Shown one piece after another: positions 19,521 through 31,185 of a DNA stretch of 64,000 nucleotides. Each line of letters opens with the position of its first letter. Position 1 is the first letter of the stretch. A program made the translations under genes and the position numbers. This DNA comes from Tolypocladium sp. Sup5 PDA-1 (Eukaryota > Ascomycota > Sordariomycetes > Hypocreales > Ophiocordycipitaceae), in the NCBI GenBank assembly GCA_000750105.3, contig JPHH03000101.1, forward strand, positions 1 through 64,000, given 5' to 3'. Below the pieces are notes generated by a model. The model saw only the letters and a program-made list of their open reading frames with translations, did not search any database and had not been told where the DNA came from.

Positions 19521-20240
19521 ATGGAGCCCCCATGGCCTCATTCTCAGCCGGGCCAATGCTCGAGCGCACAGTCGCCAACGCTGTGCGATGCCACCTTTGA
19601 CTTCGCCAACACGGACGGCACATGGGCCAGAGACGCCATCGAGAGAGAGCCGTCTTCCTGCTGCAGGCCGGCGTGCCTCCGGGTGATCCGAGCGCTCCAC
19701 GCGCCGCAGTCGACCCGTCGCTGCATATTCGACACTGCCCTCGATTCGAGCAAGTACGAAGTATGTGGACGCACCCTGGGCCAAGTGCTCGTCATCAACC
19801 AGGAGGCCATGCAGTGTGCGACGCAGGCCATCGAGTGCCTATCGTGCTGGGAAAACCCCGCCGTGCAGCTCGCAGTCTCTGTCATCTGCGACAAGCTCAT
19901 CTCCTGGAACCAGGCCGTGATCCAGGCCTCGGCAGTCGAGGCAGAGCGGGCGACGTCGCCCTTCCCCCAGTCCGTGAGCAGCGTCGCTCGCCAGACTGTC
20001 CGCATCGGCGACTTTGCCGTCCCCCCCTCCGAGTCCCTCACCGATCGAATTGGGCTCGTAGCCGCCATGGACGGTCTGCAGGCTACGGAACGGCTCTTGC
20101 GCGCCGGTGAAAGACGGGCAAGCGGACCGCTGCGCTCAAGCTTCTGGGAAACCATCGGGCTACTGGATGCAAGACTTGTACAGGCCAAGTCTCTAGCCTC
20201 GCACGAGATACAAAGACATATCATCAACGGCCAACGGTGA
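19521..20240 (+). CDS. AflR-domain protein without a zinc cluster
   Basis: The frame is open from 19347, but the ATG at 19521 (MEPPWPHSQP) is the most plausible start, giving 239 aa. The central part (FDTALDSSKYEVCGRTLGQVLVINQEAMQCA and LSCWENPAVQLAVSVICDKLISWNQAVIQAS) matches the C-terminal regulatory domain of AflR-type factors (PF08493-like). No CX2CX6C zinc cluster occurs in this frame or just upstream in another frame. It may be a co-regulator, or a duplicate activator that lost its DNA-binding exon. It lies between the true AflR-like gene and the O-methyltransferase, in the same orientation as the regulator. Activity without a DNA-binding domain is unproven. Confidence 0.7.
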   Translation: MEPPWPHSQPGQCSSAQSPTLCDATFDFANTDGTWARDAIEREPSSCCRPACLRVIRALHAPQSTRRCIFDTALDSSKYEVCGRTLGQVLVINQEAMQCATQAIECLSCWENPAVQLAVSVICDKLISWNQAVIQASAVEAERATSPFPQSVSSVARQTVRIGDFAVPPSESLTDRIGLVAAMDGLQATERLLRAGERRASGPLRSSFWETIGLLDARLVQAKSLASHEIQRHIINGQR

Positions 20241-20293
20241 CAGAATACCCGCTGTGTGCCGCCGCCCGTCGCTGTCGAATCGACAAGCCACCT

Positions 20294-21716
20294 TTATTTC
20301 GCCTTCTTGACGCACTCAACTACACAAAGCGAGGTCCACGGCCCCTCGCCTCTCGAAACACCAGAAACCTCGAGCCCAGCCGAAGCTGCCACCTCTTTCC
20401 AACAATCCAGCGTGCGCTGCTTGCCTCCCAGACCGAGCATGAGAATGTCCATCGTCGCCGCCAGCGGATGCGGCGGGTTGTCCATCACGTCTTCCTGGAT
20501 CAGCACCCGGCTGTCTTCGGCCATGCTCTCGGCAATCACGCGGAGCATGTTGCTGACGACTCGGTCGGGATAGTTGTGGCAGCAGCGCCGGATGAAGTAT
20601 ACGTGCGAACCTGTTCGAACGCTGTCAATTCACTTACACAGTCCATTTTCTCTCTCACCAAGCAGCATATGTCTTTCTACGCACCTTTGGTAGGCTGTTC
20701 CCGGTGGAAATTAACCGCCGTCTTGACGACGTCGCGGAGCTCGGAATCATTGGCCACCGCCGCGGCGCTGATGACCTCCTGCCGATCCTGGAGGACAAAC
20801 CGGCTGGGGGGTAGCGCAGGGTTCTCGGCCATGATGGCCTTGATGGCCTGTCCGATGCTGCCGCCAATGTCGACAAAGACAGCGCGGTTCTTGTGCTCGG
20901 CGGGCTCGTTCTGGATCCGCTGGACGAGCGGGTCAAAGTTGTAGATGCCCGCGATGGGCATCTTGATCATCATGGCCTCCATCTGCTTGGAGAAGCGCTC
21001 GGTCCAGACGGGATCGCGGCCAATCATCTCGTATACGCTCATCTGGGGATGGCCGTAGGCAAAGGTGGCGGGGACGTGGTTGATGGTCTGTGGCTCTTTG
21101 CGGCCATACTGCTCAAAGTACCGAGGCATGGACATGTAAGGAGTCAAGGACATTTCCCAGCTATGAAGAGGTTTTCTGTCAAAACAGCCGTCTCTAGAAT
21201 GGAATGCATCTGTTCAGAAGTTCGTAGCACGCACCATAGTTGGCAGCCGAGTCCCGCACCCTGGCCCTTGGTGAGGACGAGCGACTTGGGCGTATGCGCG
21301 ATGTCGTCTGCGCCGACCTGGTCCAAGACACCCTGCGAGACGAGCACGCCACCGATGCGTCTGATCAGAGACTCCTCGGCCTCCAGCTTTGAGGCCAGAT
21401 CCGCGTAGGTGATGGTGTTGTTGGTGTCCAGGGGGATGTGATCCCAGGCGCCCCACTGGCTGAAGAGGCGACGCGCGATGAAGAGGGCGCACTGTATCGT
21501 CATGTCGATGGACTGGTCGGCCGGGTCCTTGATGGCAGAGAGGATCTGCTGAATGACGACTGCCATCCTGGTGCGGTGGCCCTGCTCCTCGCTGGTCCCG
21601 TACACCGGGGTCTTGCTCAGATACTCCTGCAGCAGGGTGTTGAACTGTCCCTGCAGCGACTGGAGCTGGAAAGCCAGCCCAGTGGCGGAGGCAATCGTAA
21701 CGGTGTTGGTGGACAT
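20294..21716 (-). CDS. SAM-dependent O-methyltransferase
   Basis: Three exons (21716-21235, 21160-20685, 20610-20294) give exactly 425 codons, 424 aa, typical of fungal class I (COMT-like) O-methyltransferases. The N-terminal helical dimerisation part contains a winged-helix-like stretch (TYADLASKLEAEESLIRRIGGVLV). The SAM-binding loop reads VFVDIGGSIGQAI, the usual D.GGG.G with one Gly-to-Ser change. RFVLQDRQEV is the acidic ribose-contact region, and YFIRRCCHNYPD carries the catalytic-histidine position. In anthraquinone pathways such enzymes methylate phenolic hydroxyls of emodin/endocrocin-type scaffolds. AflJ-type co-activators share this fold, but the near-intact SAM motif and histidine favour an active enzyme. 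It is divergent to the thioesterase gene, consistent with co-regulation. Confidence 0.88.
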
Positions 21717-22252
21717 TTTCTAGTGGAGCGTTGGGAACGCTGCGTTGACAACCTGAGCCAGCATATTCCACGGTCCTGGGACACTCTTTCTTTATACACC
21801 ATGTCTATGCGTACAGAGGTCGGACTTCTCGGCCCAGCGAGAACGGCTATGTCCATGGCTTGCTGCATGAAGGGTAATAGTATGCAGCTTGCAGGCCCAG
21901 CTACAAAAGTCACTCCGAGCCTCATCCCGTTCCCCTCAGAACCCGGTGGAGCGTGTGGTAGCCACCTTTACCGGAGTCCGAACACGGGCACCGACCTTTT
22001 TTTTGTTGCGTTTCCGTGTAGTGGACGGCTTACACCCGCCGACTCTTTGTCCGAGATCCTACTGTATGACGCCCTCTCTACTTGTGGATAACCCATCCTT
22101 TGTGCTGAGAAACTGGCCGGTTGAGGGGTTGCCTTGAGAGCGCGAACTCCGAGCACTTGCCAGCTTGAAAACACCACTTTCCACAGGCCCAGCATCTCTC
22201 TTTCGTTCTTTCACACAACAGTCTCGTCCAACTCTCACGAGCACAAATCGCA
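21717..22252. promoter_or_regulatory. Bidirectional promoter, methyltransferase / thioesterase
   Basis: This 536-base divergent region separates two cluster genes, a likely target for the cluster activator. Bases 21755-21787 also occur in the relic at 13294, showing that a piece of this promoter was copied elsewhere in the window. A frame on the plus strand (21438-22091) is considered a shadow. Confidence 0.5.
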
Positions 22253-23331
22253 ATGACACGGAATCCAGTAAACATCAATGCATGCGTATGGGAGGAGTGG
22301 CTCTCCTTCCAAAGCGCCGTTATTCCACCCTTGCCTGATATCGGACCCGTCAGTAGCAGAGTCATTCGCATCATGGGGGGGAACCCAGGCCCTTTTCAAC
22401 TGCAGGGCACAAACACGTACCTCGTTGGCACGGGGAAGAACAGGATCCTGATTGATACCGGCGAGGTAATTACAACTTACCAGTCTCCTCTGCTTCAATG
22501 AGCCCACAAACCGAAGCCCTCCACGCGGTGCTGGGCCATATATTATGCCCCTTTATGAACGTTACATCCAATGTCTAATTTCGCTCACATTCTCACCCAA
22601 CACAGGGAAAGAAATTGTGGATAGATAACGTGGTAGACGTACTCGCAGAGCACCAGCTGTCCGTCTCCCACGTGCTGCTCACGCACTGGCACGGCGACCA
22701 CACAGGCGGCGTCCCGGACCTGCTCTCCCCAGACCGCGGGCTGTCCCTGGCAGAGGACGACGTGTACAAGCACACGCCCGACTCTGGGCAGCAGCCCATC
22801 CAGGACGGCCAGGTCTTTAGCGTGCCGGGTGCGACGCTGCGCGCCGTATACACGCCCGGCCACGCCATCGACCACTGCTGCTTCGTACTCGAGGAGGAGA
22901 ATACCCTGTTCACGGGCGACAACGTGCTCGGCCACGGGTACAGCGTCGACGAAGACCTCGGGTCGTACGTGGGCAGTCTGAGGCGCTTGCGCGATCTAGG
23001 GTGCGCCCTTGGATATCCGGCGCACGGCGATGTCATCACGGACCTGCCCAAAACCATCGGGCTGTACATCCGCCACAAGGCGGCGAGGGAGGAGATGGTC
23101 GTCACCGCCCTCAAGAGGATCGGAAATGAAGGCGGAGGAGGAGGAGTAGTAGTAGCTCGCGGCCGGACCGTGAGAGCGCTTGTTATCGAGCTGCACGGGA
23201 GTCTACCGGAGGAGATGATGGAAATGGCGCTGATACCGGCAGTGGGACAGATCCTGGAGAAGCTGGCGCAGGAGAAGAAGGTTGGGTTCAGAATTGTAAA
23301 GGGAGTCAAGCATTGGTTTTTGATGACGTAG
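22253..23331 (+). CDS. Metallo-beta-lactamase thioesterase (atrochrysone-carboxyl-ACP thioesterase type)
   Basis: Two exons (22253-22465 and 22606-23331, phase 0) give 312 aa, the usual size of this family. The N-terminus shows VIRIMGGNPGPFQLQGTNTYLVGTG...LIDTGEG. The metal-binding motif THWHGDHTGG (HxHxDH) is followed by TPGHAIDHCCF, FTGDNVLGHG and YPAHGDVI, which supply the remaining ligands. In known atrochrysone pathways a discrete enzyme of this kind hydrolyses the polyketide from the ACP of a TE-less non-reducing PKS. The PKS at 24897 indeed lacks a TE domain, so the two are functionally complementary. A glycine-rich insertion (EGGGGGVVV) is unusual but lies outside the catalytic core. 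Confidence 0.93.
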
Positions 23332-23859
23332 TATAACATTTTATATAGTTGCCATTATATTTCTGCGCTCAAGATTCAGAATACGGGATTTACCCTAAGA
23401 TTGAGCGAGTCTTTCGTTTGAGGTGAGCATATTGGTGAAACAAGACAGGCTACTCCAGGATCACGACGTCTTTCAATAACTGCATTTGCAGACTTGTGAC
23501 AAAGCGACAACTTTGTCGTCTAGGGATTCTTTTCAATACTTTAGAAAACGAATACTTCAATTCTTATAGCTTCAAAACTTGGCCAAGCCTTCTGTTGAAC
23601 AAATAGTTAATTACTTAGTCAAAGAAGCCTGTACGCATCTGTACTAGCAACGACGCTTCTGCAATGTCACCAGCTGCTATTAGAGGCGTAGCGTGGTCGT
23701 GATATTCGGAGATCGCGTTTTAGACTCTGAACAAACCTTGGAACAAGTCAGACTATGTGCTTGGAATAGTAGTGGATGAGAAATGATATTCAAGCTCAGA
23801 TATATAACGAGCCCCGGCGGGGAGTGCAAGACAGCCCCTTTCCAGGAGCATGAGTCCTC
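23332..23859. other. Intergenic, no gene seen
   Basis: Convergent spacer between the thioesterase and the anthrone oxygenase genes; AT-rich. No supported frame. Confidence 0.4.
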
Positions 23860-24432
23860 TCACCACCACAAATTCCAGCCAACTGCGACACTCAGGACCG
23901 GGATCAGAGCCCTGATATAGTTCAGCCGATTCCATTTTCTCAGCGCAGACTCCGTCTCGCCCTGTTTCCCCAAAGTCTCTCTTCGCAGTAACCTGTCCTC
24001 CAGCGGGACGATCAGGGAGAGAGTGTACGGCATGATACCAAGCGCCAGCGAACCCGCCAAGAGGAGCTTCGACAGCCGCTCTTGGAGGGGCCAGAGAGGG
24101 CCCTTTCCGTAATAGGCTGTGAGGCCAGCATTCCCGAGATAGCACACGCCCGCGAAGATGGCCGACGTGGGGCATAGGTGCATGCCGCGATAGAAGAGGA
24201 CGGTAAACTGGTCTAGCAGAGCGTCATCGGGCAGACGAGTCTGGGTGCCCGCGCCGAGTATTGTTGCTACCGATACATGTGATAAGCTCAATTGGCTGCC
24301 TGCATACTCTGTTTCAGCAAATAACTCGCCCGAGGCACTCGTAGACTCACCTGCGAGGAAGGAGGTTGCAGTGATGCCTATGGCAAGGAGAGGCTTGTAG
24401 AACGCGTGCGGCTGCTGTCCTGCCATGGTCAT
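23860..24432 (-). CDS. DUF1772 anthrone oxygenase
   Basis: Two exons (24432-24351, 24299-23860) with a 51-nt GTGAGT intron give 173 aa; a start six bases later (MAGQQ) is equally possible. Splicing restores the family pattern SFLAGSQLSLSHVSVATILG, where the unspliced frame reads an alien insertion. Four hydrophobic segments are visible: PLLAIGITATSFLAG; LCPTSAIFAGVCYLGNAGL; LLLAGSLALGIMPYTLSLIV; ALIPVLSVAVGWNLWW. The conserved RKWNRLNYIRALIP lies before the last one. DUF1772 proteins (HypC/MdpH/GedH-like) oxidise anthrones to anthraquinones without an obvious cofactor. It is divergent to the PKS with about 460 bases between starts. This assignment strongly supports an anthraquinone product. 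Confidence 0.85.
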   Translation of the reverse strand: MTMAGQQPHAFYKPLLAIGITATSFLAGESTSASGELFAETEYAGSQLSLSHVSVATILGAGTQTRLPDDALLDQFTVLFYRGMHLCPTSAIFAGVCYLGNAGLTAYYGKGPLWPLQERLSKLLLAGSLALGIMPYTLSLIVPLEDRLLRRETLGKQGETESALRKWNRLNYIRALIPVLSVAVGWNLWW

Positions 24433-24896
24433 CCTCGTTCTTTCCACTGATAAGAAATGTCGTGTCCGGGACAAATTCCAACTTACAATGGTGACGATGG
24501 TGTGCCCTGGGGATATATGCGGCCGTGGGCTGATCGGATAGCGCTGCTCACTGCCGGACTCCGGCCTCGGGCTCCGGCCCGGGGATGACAAACACCGGCA
24601 TCGTCCCATTCCCAGGCCAAGCCTCGGCGGCCTGACGCGTCCGCGTTAATCGGCAATCGCCAGAAATGGGCGTTCCCAGATAGGTATGCGGCGTCGGTTT
24701 CCAGCCCAGTGGGTCATGCTGCCTGACATATCATTGCTGTCGTACTGCATATATTGGGCAATGAAACTTCAGACGAACACATTGTGGATTTAATTGCTAA
24801 GCGGATCTACTTGCATTGACTGGCAGGCAGTTCCTCATACCTCAGCCCAGCCGTGTCCTTGCCCACCGGGGCACTCAACTTCACCCAACCGGCACC
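24433..24896. promoter_or_regulatory. Divergent promoter, anthrone oxygenase / PKS
   Basis: The 464-base region between two cluster start codons should contain shared control elements. There are tgacatatcattgctg and tgcatatattgggcaatg motifs, but none that I can assign to a named factor. Confidence 0.45.
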
Positions 24897-27800
24897 ATGG
24901 GCGACTGCTCGCCCCTGCCCACCGAGTCGCGCAACTCCATGAACGACTTCATCGACACTCTGGTCTTCTGTGGCAATGACTTCCCCAATGATGATCTCCA
25001 GGGCCTGTTTGCGGCTCTCCAAGAGCGGGCACGTGATATGAGATTCAGGGTTCTCGCCACTTTCCTTTCTGAATGCACCAGGGCCGTGAAAGAAGAAATC
25101 GCCAAGCTCCCCGATGACATCCGTAACGACCTTCCACCTTTGCAAAACATCCCCGACCTGGCTACCTACTATGTCAGTTGTCGCCACGGTCCGCTTGCCG
25201 CGGGTCTTGAAGGCATCCTCTTGGTCGCGCTGCAGATTGGGATGTTGATCGGGTGAGTGGTTCGCTGGGGGACTTCGTGGAAAGCACTAATCGAACGGAT
25301 TACCAGGCACCACGAAGCCCAGGACCTCATCTACAGGCTCCATCAGCCGGGGACACATTTGGCCGGGTTAAGCATAGGCCTCTTCTCCGCTGCTGCGGTG
25401 TCCATGTCAAGCTCTCTCTCCGGCTTGGCCGTTGCTGCGGCCGAGTGCGCTCGGGTAGCGTTCAGGCTCGGTCTTCACGTCGACAGGGTTTCGCAGCGCA
25501 TTGAGCCAAGGAACACTGACGGAAAGCTGGAAAGCTGGGTCTACGTGGTGACAGGAATAGGCGCCCAGGAGATACAGAAAGAGCTCGATGAGTACAACGA
25601 GAAGACGGTATGTACTTCACGACGACTCTGCCTATTGATCTCACACATCGTCCAACCCACTCACATTCTGCTCTTCAATAGTCGAGCCCCGAGCTGTGCA
25701 AAGTCTTCATCAGCGCTGCGGACAAGATTTCTGTGAGCGTCACAGGGCCTCCATCACGCCTGAAGCGCGCGTTCCTCACGTCCAATCGCCTCCGATACTC
25801 GAAACATGTGCCTCTTCCGGTCTACAGCGGACTCTGCCACGCTCCTCACCTGTACGATGCCACAGACGTCGCGTCCACTGTACACTGGGAAGACCAATCC
25901 AACATTGCCTCACGGCCTGTGATAATTCCCGTGTTCTCCTCACAGCATGGAACTCACTTCCAAGCACGCAACGCCGGCCAGCTGTGGGGGGCCATCGTCT
26001 CGGAGATTCTGACTGGTGGCATCTACATTGATTCGCTTACGGCAGGCATCGCAAGAGCGCTCTCAGCGTCGTCCGAATGCCATTTACTTCAGCTCCGCAC
26101 GTCAAACATCGCTCTGGGAGTTATATCGGCTCTGCAGGCTGAACTCGCGCAAATGTCGCTGCAGGTGCAAGACCTCGTCGACTGGACGACCGCGGACAGC
26201 ATGGTATACCGCAAGCCCACCACAATCCACGAGTCCAAGCTTGCCGTCGTTGGCATGTCTTGCCGTTTGCCAGGCGGCGCCAACGACCTAGAGTTGTTCT
26301 GGGACCTGCTCATGAACCGCAGAGACGTTCATACAACCGTTCCACCTGACAGGTTCGACTTGGAAACGCACTTCGACCCGACTGGCGAAACCCCAAACTC
26401 TACTCAGACGCCCTACGGAAACTTCATCGACAACCCTGGGTTCTTCGACGCCGCTTTCTTCAACATGTCTCCTAGAGAGGTACATCCACCCATTTCTCGG
26501 GCACCGCGAGCGACGTGCGCTGACCCGATTTATAGGCCGAGACGACCGATCCAATGCACCGTCTGGCCCTAGTGACGGCGTATGAAGCTCTCGAAATGGC
26601 TGGCTTCTCGCCAAACCGCACGCCTTCAACAAACCGCAAGCGGTTTGGTACTTTCTACGGCGTAGCCGGCGACGACTGGCGTGAGGTCAACGCCGGACAG
26701 AATCACGGAACCTACGCGGTGCCCGGAGGAGAGCGCGCCTTTGCCAACGGCCGCGTCAACTACTTCTTCAAGTTCAGCGGTCCTAGCTTCAACATCGATA
26801 CTGCATGCTCGAGTGGACTTGCTGCGGTCAACGCCGCCTGCTCGTCCCTGTGGGCAGGTGAGTCCGACATGGTTCTGGCGGGCGGACTGAGCGTCATTAC
26901 CAACCCCGACAACTACTGCGCTCTCGGTAGGGGCCACTTCCTGTCGCTTACCGGTCAGTGCAAAGTATGGGACAAGGACGCCGACGGCTACTGCCGTGCC
27001 GATGGCATCGGTTCCATTGTCATCAAGAGGCTCGAGGACGCCGAGGCCGACAACGACAACGTCTTGGCTGTGGTATCCTCCGCGGCCACAAACCACTCGG
27101 CCGATGCCATCTCCATCACACACCCCCACGCTGGCAGCCAGGTCGAGAACTACAAACAAGTCATGCACCGGGCAGGCGTCAGTCCCCTAGACGTCACCTA
27201 CATTGAACTCCACGGCACCGGCACTCAGGCCGGCGATGCTGTCGAGAGCGAATCTGTCGCAACCGTGTTTGCGCCCGTGTCGTCACGCCGCCGACCTGAG
27301 CAGCGCCTACACCTGGGCGCCTGCAAGTCCAATATTGGCCACAGCGAGGCGGCGGCGGGAATCGCCTCGCTGATCAAGGCACTCATGGTGTTCCAGAAGG
27401 GCCAGGTGCCGCCGCAGTTTGGCGACATGAACAACCTCAACCCCGTGGTGCTCAAGAACCTCGACAAGCGCAACGCGGGTCTCACCTGGGAGGCCACACC
27501 CTGGGCAAGGGGTGGCAAAAAGAGGCATGCGCTCGTCAACAGCTTCGGCGCCCACGGCGGCAACACGTCGGTCCTGCTCGAGGAGGCACCTCTTCGCCCG
27601 CTGGTGGGCCAGGACAGCCGTGAGACACATGTCTTCGCTCTATCGGCTAAGAGCAGATACTCCCTGCATGAGAATGCCCAGGCTCTGCTTCGGTTCTTGG
27701 AGGACCATCCCGACACGGACCTCGGCGATCTCTCGTACACACTCTTTGCCCGGCGCATGCACCACCCGATGAGGATCGCGACGACTGCCACCTCACTCTC

Positions 27801-30551
27801 TCGCATGTCCAGCTGGCTCAGTTCGTCTCTCGAGGAGATAAGCACGGTCAAGGCCATATCAACGACCACCCCGTCCGTCGTCATGACTTTCACCGGTCAG
27901 GGAGCATTCTACAAAGGAATTGGGGCGCAGCTCCATCGCGACATGCCTTTCTACCGAGCGGAAGTCCAGCAACTGGATTCTCTCGTTCAACGACTTGGAT
28001 TGCCGTCCGTGGAGCCGTACCTGTCCTCTGAAGTGGGCCAGGATGAAGCCAAGACCAAAGCCTCTGCCACCGTCACGCAGCTCTCGATTCTGGTGGCTGA
28101 GATAGCCCTCGGTCGTCTCTGGCAGCTGTTGGGGGTGCAGCCAAGCGCTGTCGTCGGCCACAGTCTTGGAGAGTACGCGGCGCTTGTTATGGCGGGGGTT
28201 CTCTCGGCCATTGATGCCATCTTTCTCGTGGGCACTCGGGCTTCGCTCATGGAAGCCAAGTGCACTCCGACCAGCCATGTCATGCTCTCGGTTCGCGCGG
28301 GCGTCGAAACCATTGAGAAGACATGCTCGGGCACAACGTACGAGATGTCGTGCTTGAACGGGGCAGAGGACGTCGTCATCAGCGGCCACCTCAAGGAAAT
28401 CGAGGATATCAACAAGCGGCTGCAGAAGCAGAACATCAAGACCATCGTACTTGACGTTCCCTATGCCTTTCACACTTCGCAGCTGGACCCTATTCTCGAC
28501 GAATTTGAGGAGAAGTCCAGCCATGTCACGTTCAAACCCCCGCAGATCCCCGTCATTTCACCTCTGATGTGTGAATGCATTTTTGACGGCAAGACCATCG
28601 GTGCCCAGTATCTACGCCGGGCATCGCGTGAACCAGTCAAGTTCGTCGACGCCCTGGACAAAGCCAAGGAGCTTGGTGTCGTGGACGCTGACACGGTCTG
28701 GCTCGAGGTAGGGCCCCATCCCATCTGCAACGCCTTCGTGCGCAACTGGGCTCCGGGCACTGCCGCCTTTGCCTCCATCCGACGCAAGGAGGACAACTGG
28801 GCCACCATGGGAGCCGCCATGGCCGGCCTCTACCGACTTGGCATCCAAATTTCCCCCAACGAGTGGTTCAAGCCGTTCGAGTCGGCACACAGGATGCTGC
28901 TTCTGCCTTCCTACCGATGGAACGAGAAGAACTACTGGATTCCGTACATTGGAACGTGGACACTGGACAAGGCGTATTGCAAAGGCCAGTCGCCTCGGGA
29001 CAAACAGGCGCTGCCGAACTCCTCGTCGTCTTTCCGGTCATCTTCCATCCATCAGGTACTCGTGGACAAAGTGTATGCGGACGAAGCGAGGGCCGAGGTG
29101 GTGACGCTCTCGGATCTGAAGCACCCCTCTCTTCTTGCATCAGTCCAAGGACACAACATGAACGGGTTCGGCGTAGCAACCAGTGTAAGTGCATGAATGT
29201 CTCCCGGAATGTTCATGATACTTCTTTCTCCCGAGGGGATAGCTAACCACGGGCTTGGGTATAGTCCATCTGGGCCGACATGGCATTGACCGTGGGCGGA
29301 TACATCTACAAGCGGCTCGTTCCCAGCCACGTCGGCGATGTTCCTATGAATGTCGTCGACATGGAAGTCCTGCACGCCCAAGTCATCTCGGCCGACGCCT
29401 CCACGCCGCACCTCATCCAGGTCAGAGCCGAGTGTCAGCTGGCCGACCCGACGACGACGACGACGATGACCTGGCACTGCGTCGAGGGGACCGGCGACGA
29501 CGCGACCGAGGAGGCGTTTGCCAGCTGCACGGTACGGTACGAGGACCCCAAGACCTGGCAGCGGGAATGGGGCCGCGTGACCCATCTCGTGCAGTCGCGC
29601 ATCGGCGAGCTGGACCGCCTCGCCGCCGAGGGCGGAGACGGGGCCAACCGGCTGAGCCGCAACATGGCGTACACGCTGTTCCGCAACGTGGTCGACTACG
29701 CCGACAGCTACCGGGGCATGCAGTCGGTGGTGCTGCGGGACTTGGAGGCCGTTGCGGACGTGGCGCTCGGGGACACATCCAAGGTCACAAAGGGCGGCGT
29801 GTGGCACTCGCCGCCTCACTGCATCGACAGCGTGTTCCACGTCGGCGGCCTGGTCCTCAACGGCAGCGACGCCTCCAACACGCGCGACTTCTTCTACGTC
29901 ACCCCCGGATGGGGCAGCTGCCGGATGCTGCGCCGGTTCCGGGCCGGCGACACGTTCCGCAGCTATGTGCGCATGGGCCCCATGGGTGATGGGGACGAGG
30001 ACGAGGACGACCCTGCCGTGAAGAACATGTTCGCGGGTGACGTGTATGTGCTGCAGGACGGCGAGGTGGTGGCAATGCTGGGCACCATGAAGTTCCGTCG
30101 GGTGCCCAGGCTCCTCATGGACCGCTTCTTCAGCCCGTCGGCATCTGGGGCCCGGGCGTCGGGACATGCAGAGAAGACCACGGCTACGGCAGTTGCCCCC
30201 AGGCCGGTCGCAGTCCGAGCTGTGAAGCCCGATATCCCCGCCGCACAGCCTCCTAAACCCGCCGTCGTGATGCAGCCGCTGGCAGCGACGGCGCCGCCAA
30301 CGGGAGATACGGCTCCGGCTTCCAACGGCGTTGTCGGCGCCTGCATGCGGGTCATCTGCCGAGAGACTGGTCTCAACACTGACCAGCTCAGGGACGAGGC
30401 CACGTTTGTCGAGCTGGGCGTCGACTCGCTCATGTCGCTGGTCCTGTCCGAAAAGCTGCGGGGTGAGCTGGCGCTCGATATCAAGAGCTCCCTCTTCCTC
30501 GAGTGTCCTGACATCAAGACCTTGAAGGAATGGCTATTAGAGTATTGCTGA
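24897..30551 (+). CDS. Non-reducing polyketide synthase, SAT-KS-AT-PT-ACP, no TE
   Basis: Five exons (24897-25252, 25307-25607, 25682-26479, 26536-29184, 29265-30551) total 1797 codons, 1796 aa. SAT domain, about 20-390: the active-site pattern reads AGLSIGLFSAAA near residue 141, serine where Cys of GxCxG is usual. KS, about 400-830: VVGMSCRLPGGAN, DTACSSGLAA (Cys about 576), ELHGTGTQAGD and SNIGHSEAAAG. AT, about 930-1240: TFTGQGAF and GHSLGEYAAL. PT, about 1320-1650: VQGHNMNG (His) and PHCIDSVFHVGG (Asp). Single ACP: ELGVDSLMSL near 1755. The chain ends about 40 residues after the ACP, with no thioesterase. This matches atrochrysone carboxylic acid synthases, which condense acetyl/malonyl units to an octaketide and need a separate MBL thioesterase, present at 22253. 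The start was chosen for LVFCGNDFPNDDLQGLF, the standard SAT beginning. Confidence 0.95.
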
Positions 30552-31185
30552 TAGTACGGATAATGGGTTGGGAGTCCCCTTTCCTGGCATGAGATTGAGA
30601 TCGTGTAGTCCGTAGGTCAGTCGGTTGAGGTGGCTCGCCCCAGGCATCCATGCGTACAGAATAGCTCAGTCAGCACGGGTCACCTGGTCATGGGGACTCT
30701 ATGTAAGAGCCAATTACTCCGCACGTTGTGAGGAGTTGGACAGCAACGTCAACGTAAACCTAAACATGCCGCTCCGAATCTCGATGCCATTTTTGTGAGC
30801 CGGTGCGAAGTTGCAAGGATGGGCCGCGGCAGACGACGAGACCATGTTTCAGGCCACGCGTTGCCGCCTTCACTGCCACAGAACTCGGGAGCTTGGCGAA
30901 GCTAATTAGACACAGCAGCGGCACGACGAGGCTGAGCACAGTTGCACGTGAAATGCTGACCTCACCAACCTCTTCAATTTCCCAGTAGCTCAGCTTTTCT
31001 TGCCCAATGCCTTCCAGAGCTTCACGTCCCTGCCTTTGTTCTCCTGTGTTGTTCTTTTCGGCCGAAATCGCGAGATACCCCCTACCGCATACTTAATTCT
31101 TAATCACCCCGAGAGTGAAGCCAGCTTCGCCCCGATTGGCCGATCCCGACTGCTCCGGCCGAACCAAGCAAGCAAGCAAGTCACC
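30552..31185. other. Intergenic, PKS 3' region
   Basis: Spacer between the PKS and the truncated oxidoreductase gene. The last 150 bases look like a fungal core promoter (pyrimidine-rich, then gccgaaccaagcaagcaagcaagtcaccATGG with a good start context). Right edge of the cluster. Confidence 0.45.

Noticed and set aside
29052..30167. 371-codon open frame on the minus strand
   Set aside because: It is fully antisense to PKS exon 5 (PT and ACP domains), arginine/alanine-rich in pattern, and explained by GC bias of the PKS codons.
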